Source: Flammulina velutipes (lineage: Eukaryota; Basidiomycota; Agaricomycetes; Agaricales; Physalacriaceae). From it: a stretch of 64,000 nt of DNA. The stretch spans positions 1,984,001-2,048,000 of the forward strand of contig CM022369.1 in the NCBI GenBank assembly GCA_011800155.1. The letters are read 5' to 3'. Position 1 is the stretch's first letter, and each line of letters starts with the position of its first letter. The notes below the pieces were generated by a model, which saw only the letters and a program-made list of their open reading frames with translations, was not told the origin of the DNA and searched no databases. Shown one piece after another: positions 55,952 through 64,000 of this stretch. The position numbers and the translations under genes are program-made.

Positions 55952-58900
55952 ATGAACGGGAATTTATCTGGCTTTCGCTCACAAAGCCATCTACGCACTC
56001 CATCTCGGGAAACTTCAGTCTCAGGCATTGCAGAGAGTACTATCAGCAACGTAGAGTCCTTGTCCCAGTTTCCCATTCCACCCGTTTCAATCCCTACGAC
56101 CCCTGTCTCCAGTGCACCTTCGTCCCCTGCTCGTCGCTTTGCACCTTCCCCCAATGTCTCCTCAATTGGCCCTTCCACTCGGACAATTCGCAACGTTCCT
56201 TCTTCGGATGCGACCCTCCCTTCATCCCCATACAGCCCCAAATTTTCACCGCATGACTGGCACGAAGGTGCTTCGAGCATTTATGTCGACGACGTGGAGG
56301 ACCGGCTGCTCTCCACGACTTTCATCACCTCTCTCCTTAGAGAGCCATCAAAGGCACAGAGTCGATCTTCTGTAGGCAGCGATGCGTTCAGCGGTATGTC
56401 CGAAATGACCTATCCGCCCACCGCACGGTATCATGCCTTGGACAGTCCTTCGGAACCTTCTCTTCTAAATCAACAACCTCCTTTCCATCGTCAGCAGGGT
56501 GCCAGACCACCTCGTCATCCGCCAACCGCGTTCCCACCTATACCAGAGAACTCAGGGTACCACTCGGATTATTCTGATACTACTTGTGAACATGAGGACC
56601 ATGACGGAGGTCCCACCGTTATTCGCTCTGCTCGAGGTGTTAGCATGCACGATGCGTCTGTTGTTGGCGTCGCATCCGCTACTATCAAGAGCATCGGTTC
56701 AGTAGCGGATACGCGCCGTCCAAAGGTAGCCACACCGATCGCTGCACCTATCGCCCCTACCACCCGCGCTGGTTCACGACTCTCAAATCACTCTACCAAG
56801 AGCTACTCCCCATCCTTCTTCTCCAAGATCTCCTCTACCGGACGTTCCATCTTGCGCGCCGCGCCTTGGAATCGCAAACCGCTTCCTCCCGTTCCTACAA
56901 TCCCTCATATATCAATAGCGGAAGAAAGAGAATATCGATCCCGAGATTCTGCGCTACCTCTGTCACAGCTTATTCGTCGGGCTGACCGCCTGGATGAAAT
57001 GCTAAATAAAGGACACCATCCTCACAACAGTATACTGCGGAACTCAAACGCCAGGAGCGCGCGGGATACCTCCAGCTCTCCCTCGTCTCATCGTCTTACC
57101 ATGACGCCCACGGGTGGCTATTCAAAGTACTCTGACGCGTGGCAGTTATCCAGCAATCCCAGCGCATCCGAGTATAATCCAGACGATGAAAAACCGATCC
57201 CCAGGCGTGTGCATCTATCTCCAAAGCACAAGAAATTCTTGATTGCTTGTCTGATAGTCGTGGTCATCGCTGTTGCGATAGGTGTTGGAGTAGCTGTCTC
57301 GCAAAGCAAGGCGAATGCGCTACATGACTGCCCGGACGGGTTAGCAGGTGCAAATTGTGACCTGAGTAGGTTTCCAAAACTCCTTCGCCGACCGCGACTG
57401 ACACCATATAGATTCCACCTGTGTCTGCACCTCGTCGTCGCCGGGTAGATGTAACGGTCTTGCACAGAATATTGTCACTCTCACACCAACGATGAACTCG
57501 ATCTTCCAAACAAACCATTCGTTGAACACTGTCTATAATTCTATATGGATTGTGCAGGGGTCATCACCAATCAATGACTGTGCGCCACAGTCCAATCAGG
57601 TAGACGTCGGAAAAGCGCTGTCAGCTTCTGACCTTCCCAATCGCACCGAATGGGCACAAGCGGCTTTACTTTGGAATCTTGTAGAATCGCAAGATGGCGA
57701 CGCTGTCAACAGCATGCGTTCTTTCATATTGGACGCACCGTGGTCTAATATTGAACGCACGGACGGGCCAGTTCCAGACGATAACTCCAATTTCGCGGTA
57801 TCGGCGTCGGGCTTCAATTTCAACTTTGCGACACAGCGTATCGATCAGGATGTCGTCTCATTCGAAGTCGACGGTCAACCAAGTAACGAACAGATATCGC
57901 GCATAGACGATGTAGCTTTGACGGCATTAGATCGCATGTACGGGTATGCTCTGGGTAGGTGCCACTCCTGTTTTCCATGCTGGTTATCGATTGAATGTAT
58001 ACATTTCACAGCTTCGTCTACTCAACAAAGAAGCAGCCTTGCGACATTTTGGACATCTGTCTTGCAGCAGCGCGCAGATGATCTCAACGTCTTCCTAGCC
58101 CTCGTCGCGTCGTCTACGATTCTCCTCCCTTTTGATGCAACTGTGACGCAAGACCTCTTACGATCTTCCATCGCAGCATTCCCTCCTCCATTATCATGTT
58201 TCCCCGATCTGTCGGATGACGAAGTGAACCGGATTGAATCCGTGGAAAGCCTAGTCTTTGACCTTTCTCCTCTGAACCGATCTACGAAATTCGATGCATC
58301 ATGTTACCCAGAGCGGCCCATATATGGTGTGGTTGACCTTCTCAAGCTTCGCCTGCCCTTCTCGAGGGTTGAGGGCGGCATTCCTCTACAGGCTGTTGCG
58401 CTAAATCGCGACGTTGGACCGCGCGCGGTCATACGTAGCGGAGAACTTTTGAGCGCCTTCCCTGCCGGGGCATTAACCCCCCAAACCCCCCACCCTCGTC
58501 AATACGGGACACTCAATCATATGAACCATGTCATTCTCTCCTACCTTTCATCCATGGATACTACCCTCGCTGTCGACATTGTGAAATACGTCCTGGCATA
58601 CAAAACCGTACCTCCAGACAGTGGTTCTTCGATTGTCCGGGCCTTAGACCAAGTTCCTACTCTGGAGGTAGCGATATTTGGTAATGTCGTCTCCGAGGAC
58701 ATAGGCAGCAGCGTTTCTTCATTTTCCACTGCATCAGGGGCCTTATTTTTTGGGTCAGAGGCGGGTAGCGTATTCCGAAATTGGACGATAGGCGACTTGG
58801 GTAAGCCTGTGACGTGGACCGAGAACAGTACCTCAGAGCTTGTTGCCTCTGATACGTCCTTAACGGACGAAGATTTCGCCGGTGTGTTGGCGGCTGCATC

Positions 58901-58982
58901 GGCGGCAGTGGCCAACAATGTTAGCAGTGTTGGGGTTGACGATGTTGTTTCTTCCTTGACCAGTTTGGGGAAGATGGGCTGA
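55952..58982 (+). CDS. Type II membrane glycoprotein with an EGF-like Cys cluster
   Basis: Function unknown. Three exons (55952-57365, 57412-57954, 58012-58982) give 975 residues. The first about 425 are cytosolic, Ser/Pro-rich and basic, with SPKHKK before the single helix FLIACLIVVVIAVAIGVGVA at about 429-448. Just outside lies a Cys cluster, DCPDGLAGANCDLNSTCVCT then SSSPGRCNG, similar to a truncated EGF-like repeat. The remaining 480 residues are a large extracellular domain with many N-x-S/T sites (NRTEW, NNVSS) and no signal for GPI. Such type II glycoproteins recur in agaricomycetes. Possible roles are cell-wall sensing or adhesion; this is inference. The helix, topology and Cys pattern are seen directly. 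Confidence 0.75.
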
Positions 58983-59279
58983 AGGCGATATGCGCATGCT
59001 TTCTGTCAGTGTGCGCTATAGTAGTCTGTACTGGATGGTATTCAAGTTTTCGTTATATTATGCTCTATGTATATTCTGGATCTCGCCATATCTTCCTTAG
59101 AAATCATGCTCTAAATTTACTCAGTGTGTAAACGCCTCCACGTGGCTCGGCGATGTTACAGGAGATGTTTCCGACTCCGAGGCTTGTCAATCCTTGCCCC
59201 AGAGTCTAATCCGGCTTGCTTCCAACCTCCATCTAGTGCTCTCGTCGCAGTTGCTGCTAACGCTTCGAATTGTTCTCCC
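58983..59279. other. Intergenic before the Zn2Cys6 gene
   Basis: About 300 bp with the 3' UTR of the membrane-protein gene and the promoter of the following regulator. An upstream start exon of the regulator could lie here; one ORF opens only from a GTG. Confidence 0.35.
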
Positions 59280-62020
59280 ATGCCTAAGGTCTCCACTCAG
59301 TCGTCGGTCTCTGGTCCATCTCCCAATGTCTTGAAGCGCAATCAGGTATGAGGGAGTATGCTCAAATATTTCTTCCTTGCTCATACTTCTGGCGACTGCA
59401 AGGCGTGCCATCAGGTGTGTATCTGACCATCGTTCTGCTTTACAGCTGATATGTACCCCAGTGTCGAAGACGCAAACTGGTAAGTTCGCCTACTAACGCC
59501 GAACTTGCTTCCGTTAATCTTACTATAATATCTTAGAAGTGGTACGCTGGGTGCTCATTACGACCCCTCCCCCCTCCCCCTTCACTGATTCCGCTATTAG
59601 TGACGCTAAAAACGGCCGTGCTCGACCTGTGTTCGTTCTCATGCCCATGCCATCGCACACGCGCCGGCAGGGCAAACAACGCCATCAGCGCCCGAATGTA
59701 CCTTTGACGATTGTGAGTTGTTATGCACACATTTCACTGATATATTTTAATCATATACGTCAGTACCAGAGATCCCTGCCATAATCGAGGCTCCCAAGAA
59801 CAAATATGAGAGGCTCGAGAATCGTATCTGTAAGCGTCCCTCAACGGCGATTCTTGTTGAATTTGGGGTTAACATAATCACCGCAGCCGAGCTAGAGGCG
59901 CTTCTTCGCCAGAGGGACTACGCTGCAACTTCTAATGGAACCTCGACAAGTCCGTCGCAGCCCTCATTGGCTGATGGACAATCAAGCTCTCGAGACCTTT
60001 CAGCTAGTCCGGAAACTCTTCTCGCGCCTGCTGCACTGACATCCGAAGCGAGTAACTCCAGTGATAGATGGCAAGTGGGGTGGACGAGTTGGCCATCTAA
60101 CTTACCTAACGCTGAACTGTTGCGCCACCTGTACGTTGTCCTTCATATCCATACCCCTGGACCTTCAACTTTGATTCCCGCAGAGTAGAAGTGTTCTTTC
60201 TCTTTCACCCGCACGCAACACGACTGTTCCGTCATACCACTTTTTTAGAAAGCCTTGCGTATCCTCCGACACATCCTAAATTTCCGGTAACGCCTGTTCT
60301 ACATGCGATATGCGCAGTCGGTAGCCTTTACACCGGCATGGTCACTTCACCACCTTTACCGAATCTATTGGAGGTTGAACCTGGTGTGTCGAGTACCTGT
60401 TCTATTTCGCCGCCTAATACAGTTAGATGAGATATTTTCTGAACGCCAGCGCGCCCGAGAGCAGAGGCCAGACTCTTTTGCCGAGCAACAAATCAAGTTA
60501 GCAAAAGATGGAGCGAAACAACTAGAACTGCTAGGACAAGATCTAGTGCAAGCCCTACAGAGTAAATCCCATCGGTATCTTCGACCACTCTCTCTGACAT
60601 TTGTAAAGCGTATATCATATGCTGTTGGTTCTACGTATCTCATTCGAGGTGGGTTTTTTCATCGATTCCTGGCTTCTACATTTTCGTATTAACATCGCTT
60701 TAGGCACGTCGAAGTAAGGAATATTATCGTCATGGGAATTACACTCATTGCGTATCAAACAGCTCTTCACTACCTGCGCGGAAGCTCTGCGTTTGTCCGT
60801 TCCCCTTGGTCTCAATATGTGTCCACCGTTCACATCTATCACCGTATCTGTGCGGCCTCCATCTATTTTACCCGCTGCCCGTACAGTTGTTGAGGATGAG
60901 ATGCGGAGAAACGCTTTTTGGTTAGCATATGCGAACGAGCGCCAGCACGGATGTACGAACGGCTGGGCTCATAGTCTCGATGACCAAGATATTTCGCAGA
61001 TGATGCCTTTACGGGGTGACCAGTTCAATGCAGGAGTACGTGTCTGATAAGCTTCGGGTCCTCTTGGCATACTGAACCTTGACACAGAAGCTAGTGACGC
61101 CTCATGGCCGGCAATGGGCGCACGCCAAAGATTTATTGACTGTACATCCCGAAGACCAGGTCGATTCCTTTATTCTGTATATGAAGGCCACTATTCTATT
61201 ATGTGAGTAATCTCGAGACATGTCCCCGTGCACTGACTGAAATATGTAGCTCGGGTAAAAACCTTCAACATGCGCTTCAGGGCAAGACATTTCAATGGAA
61301 GCGAGATACTTACAACGCGAACACTACCTTTCAGCCCAAACTCAACTGAGTCGGTAGACGCTCGGGCCACCGCTAGTTTCATTGCCCTTGACAACACGGC
61401 ATCGTCATTTCTGCACTCATTTCCCAGTCATCTGAGAAAATTCATCACCGATAATACGGTAGACAATCACCTCTACACTGCAAGTCTCATATCGCATGTG
61501 TGCGGGTGACATTTCACTTTCCAACTACCACATACTAAACTTTTGGGATAGAGCCAACATCGTCCTGCATGATCCTCACGCAGATGTCCGTCAATCTGGG
61601 TGTATATCCGCACTGAAGATCCTCACATCTGCCAGAGCTATTCTGGATATGATTTATAGTGTATGGTCCACGAGTTTCGACATTACCTTGCTAGATCCCT
61701 TCTGCTCCGTGCGTTCCTTTTCTCCTTGCTAATCCGCCTGCTAATATGATGTAGTTTTGCTGGTTCACCGCTGGTCGTGTCCTCATCAGATTTCTACAAG
61801 CAGCAGTCGAGGCAAACAGTCTTGATCAAATTTCAACGCTTCGTGCTGAGCTGGAGTTCATGATGTATGTTTGTAATCGGACATCCTTTCTTTCGCTGAC
61901 AATCGTCATAGGACTGCGTTACAAAAAGTTGGCCAGAGATATCCTATGGCATATCGTTGTGCAAAGATGATTGAGTCTAAGATGGCTGGAACATCGCAGT
62001 CACCCCCCGCCTCTTTATGA
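59280..62020 (+). pseudogene. Zn2Cys6 fungal transcription factor with an apparent frameshift
   Basis: Fungal binuclear-cluster regulator with a Fungal_trans middle region. The ATG at 59280 gives MPKVSTQSSVSGPSPNVLKR. The zinc cluster is split over tiny exons: ACHQ (12 nt), CRRRKL (18 nt), then AAGTG (5 nt, giving KC), and continues KRPCSTCVRSHAHA with a later Cys. The fourth Cys is out of frame because of a 5-A run at 59608-59612; six A would restore KCDAKKRPCSTC. Downstream frames are then intact: PEIPAIIEAPKNKYERLENR, HVEVFFLFHPHATRLF-like and HAICAVGSLYTGM segments of the middle homology region, ending GTSQSPPASL-stop. It is called a pseudogene only because of this one lesion; a base-call error would make it a normal gene. 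Confidence 0.7.
59537..59541 (+). other. Candidate 5-nt micro-exon
   Basis: AAGTG flanked by ...ATCTTAG and GTACGC. Joining it to CTG upstream and T-GAC downstream gives LKCDAK, the expected third Cys region of the zinc cluster. Confidence 0.6.
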
Positions 62021-63228
62021 CCAAGTACCGTCTAACTTGTCGGGTATTCTTATTTGTATCACACTTTCTTAGAACTTGACGCATAGTCATGTTCTTTCCT
62101 TACATAATAATGCACTTATTATATTCTATAAATTCCACTACATCAAGTCTCTGAACTTGGTATACTCAGTATAATCTACCAGATCGGTTGACTGTGACTG
62201 TGGCGGTTCAGACCCGATCATCCTCTTTCTTGGTCCATCTGGTACCTATACCCATCAGGTATGAATCAGACGTATTGCTATAATCAAGCTCATAGAGAGT
62301 AGGTTGCATATAACAGGTTTGAGAACAGAGCAACATATGCAGAAAAATCAAAGCCTTGCAGGTGATAAACAGATCATCACTATCCCACCATATGCATCCA
62401 CTGGTATTCACCACGCTCCTGTTAGTAGATATTTTTTGCTCTTTGTCGCACGGTCATATTACTGGCGTATCTCAGGAAAACATGACATTTGGCTCAGTAG
62501 TCGAGACATATGACTGCCTCCGTGAGCATCATGGAACGGCGAGCCAGAGACAGATGGACGTCGGTCAATTCGCGTAACATCTAGATGCAACGCAGATAAA
62601 ACGACTGATATACTGTATCTTTACCTGGGGGCTTTTCAGATGGAAGCATGATTCTAAGCATCGCAGTCTGTGGTTCGACACTCAACAAAGCTGTGACATG
62701 GACCATTACGTCTCTGGATACGACCAGAAATCGTGTAAAATTAGCTACTTAGTTTGGAGCAAATGGTTGCTAGGCTGTTCGACCCAGATAGCAGAGTTTT
62801 CCAATGAACGCGCCACATTGTCCCAACGCCTTGACGAAGTTAGATCTGCACACCCCGAAACGCGAAAAACACACCTGTTCGTGGCACATGATACAGTGAA
62901 TGACCGCGATATATGTCCCTTTGTGCACCAAGAGACAGTGTTGGATAACAGTATGGAATATGTTTACTTGATCGAGGTAATGGAATACAGCAACCAGCTT
63001 GGTTCCGTAGACTGGAGGAGACGTTTGAAAGATAATAGCAAACGAGCGGAAAATTTAGGTGAAGTGTTAGAGCTCGTTGGGTTATGGTAAACACACTGAT
63101 AATATTTGAAAATCGGTGGCGTAAATTCAGTTGTTGAGGTTTGTTTCTTCAATAAGTTTGTCTGCTTGGGACGACCGCAAAGAAACGATGCACTGAAAGG
63201 GTTTCGGGTGGCTTTGAAAAGTTTGAAT
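62021..63228. other. Non-genic interval before the P450
   Basis: A 1208 bp AT-rich stretch. It has one 130-codon ORF (62698-63090) listed separately and otherwise only short frames. No transposon ends or terminal repeats are seen. Confidence 0.45.
62698..63090 (+). CDS. Hypothetical 130-residue ORF, doubtful
   Basis: Open from ATG to stop, MDHYVSGYDQKSCKISYLVW to ENLGEVLELVGLW. No domain is recognised and no introns or codon support are obvious. It lies alone between two genes and may be a chance frame or the relic of an exon. Listed because it is the longest ORF of this interval. Confidence 0.2.
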   Translation: MDHYVSGYDQKSCKISYLVWSKWLLGCSTQIAEFSNERATLSQRLDEVRSAHPETRKTHLFVAHDTVNDRDICPFVHQETVLDNSMEYVYLIEVMEYSNQLGSVDWRRRLKDNSKRAENLGEVLELVGLW

Positions 63229-64000
63229 TCAATGAAGAAGGAACCACGCCGGCTCGTACCTTAACAAAGACGACTCGTACGCATCCGCCTGTGCTTGCGT
63301 CGCACCATCGGCGTTATTGACATCGAGAGATGTTATATTATACGTCGTCAGAACTGACGCGAGTACAATCCAGATCACGTCAAATGCGAACCATCTTCCG
63401 GGGCACATCCTATGGAAGATCAACAAGCTACTGGAGAGGAACATTCTGGGAGCATACCGACGACCAAATCCAAAGGCTGCATCTGGTATTGGATTCAGAG
63501 TAGAGGAACCTCCCCGCTCATTGGAAAATCGATCAGGGTCGAATCTAAGTGGGTCAGGATAAACAATACTATATAACAAGTCAGAATATATGTCAATCAT
63601 GTACTAGACAATGGCGTACGGATCATGCAGTATCGCCCATACGTTGGGAAGAACGGTAGTTCCTTTGGGTATCCTATAACCTTGGTACTCGTCATCTTGA
63701 GAGACATAGTGTGCGAGTCCCAGTGGAGTGACAGGATTCCAACGCAGAAGCTTCAACAATGAATAGGAATACATATATTTGAACGTATGCTGTGCGAATT
63801 TCCTTACCTCATAACAAATACAAGTCTAAATTGACGAGTTAAGAAGACAACTTGAACTAAGGTAAATCAACGTACGATGTAGGGTAACTGGTCCCGGTCA
63901 GAAAATTTCGGCAATCGATCTCCAATAACACTGTCAAGCTCTTTTTGAGCTTTTGTCTGGGTATGTGGATTGAGCTTCATGGCTAGGAAAAAGGATTCCA
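63229..64000 (-). CDS. Cytochrome P450 monooxygenase, C-terminal part (cut by window end)
   Basis: Heme-thiolate monooxygenase whose N-terminus lies past the window. The visible part starts in the I/J-helix region and shows [20 protein letters not shown], an ELLRW ExxR motif (read across an 18-nt exon, 63808-63825), [20 protein letters not shown] and [20 protein letters not shown], then [20 protein letters not shown]. The heme-binding loop is FGFGRRMCPGRW, with an intron between FGFGRR and MCPGRW at about 63409-63459. The tail reads [20 protein letters not shown] then [10 protein letters not shown]. It resembles basidiomycete CYP5144-type or O-methylsterigmatocystin-oxidase-like P450s; the substrate cannot be told. 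Confidence 0.88.

Noticed and set aside
1..64000. Secondary-metabolite or siderophore cluster
   Set aside because: A P450, a TauD oxygenase, an A domain and HapX occur, but they are tens of kb apart among housekeeping genes, with no core synthase or transporter cluster.
1..64000. Transposon, viral insertion or CRISPR array
   Set aside because: No reverse transcriptase, transposase, long terminal repeats or regular spacer arrays were seen in the sequence.

Overview
The window is nuclear DNA of a filamentous basidiomycete, most likely an agaricomycete. The evidence is dense single-copy eukaryotic genes broken by many 45-65 nt GT-AG introns, intergenic gaps often under 150 bp, and fungal-specific families: a HapX-type iron bZIP, a Zn2Cys6 factor, SLS1, SLX9, a DUF6697-like protein and an SRF1-like protein. 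Exon-intron structures were worked out by eye from splice signals and family conservation. Outer CDS boundaries are therefore firmer than some internal junctions.

Layout. 0-10.5 kb: PEX11 (+), CMC1 (-), lipoyl synthase (+), GT8 glycosyltransferase (+), KAE1 (-), a DUF6697-like coiled-coil protein (-), pyruvate dehydrogenase E2 (-) and exosome CSL4 (+). 10.5-20 kb: NudE (+), mRNA 5'-triphosphatase CET1 (+), a single-pass membrane protein (+), a TauD-type dioxygenase (-), inositol-pentakisphosphate 2-kinase (+) and a GNAT acetyltransferase (-). 20-31.4 kb: ESS2 (+), FAM192A/NIP30 homologue (-), an SRF1-like membrane protein (+), an SLC35F-type transporter (-), a GH3 beta-glucosidase with a PA14-like insert (-) and SLX9 (+). 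31.4-42.6 kb: a large coiled-coil protein (-), XRCC2-like RecA paralogue (+), a stand-alone adenylate-forming enzyme (-), an intronless PPR protein (+) and HapX (-). 42.7-51.8 kb: eIF3b (-), SLS1 (+), SPB1 (-) and a DUF423/TMEM256 protein (+). 52-64 kb: an orphan zinc-finger protein (+), RAC1 (+), a type II EGF-like membrane glycoprotein (+), a Zn2Cys6 regulator with an apparent frameshift (+) and a P450 cut by the window edge (-).

The genes are mostly housekeeping: mitochondrial function (CMC1, LIP5, LAT1, SLS1, PPR), RNA metabolism and ribosome or translation work (CSL4, CET1, ESS2, SLX9, SPB1, eIF3b), plus signalling and secretion. Many neighbours are head-to-head across 70-170 bp, implying shared promoters, or tail-to-tail across 24-110 bp. 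LIP5 makes the lipoyl cofactor carried by the E2 protein encoded 5 kb away.

I did not find an undescribed multi-gene system, transposon, CRISPR array or tRNA. The best leads are an exact iron-type GATA site (ATCTGATAA) upstream of hapX, the Zn2Cys6 cluster split over exons of 12, 18 and 5 nt followed by a frameshift, an SLX9 coding exon that is only ATG, two 51-nt GC-AG introns, and an ordered 10-bp repeat plus palindromes in one promoter.
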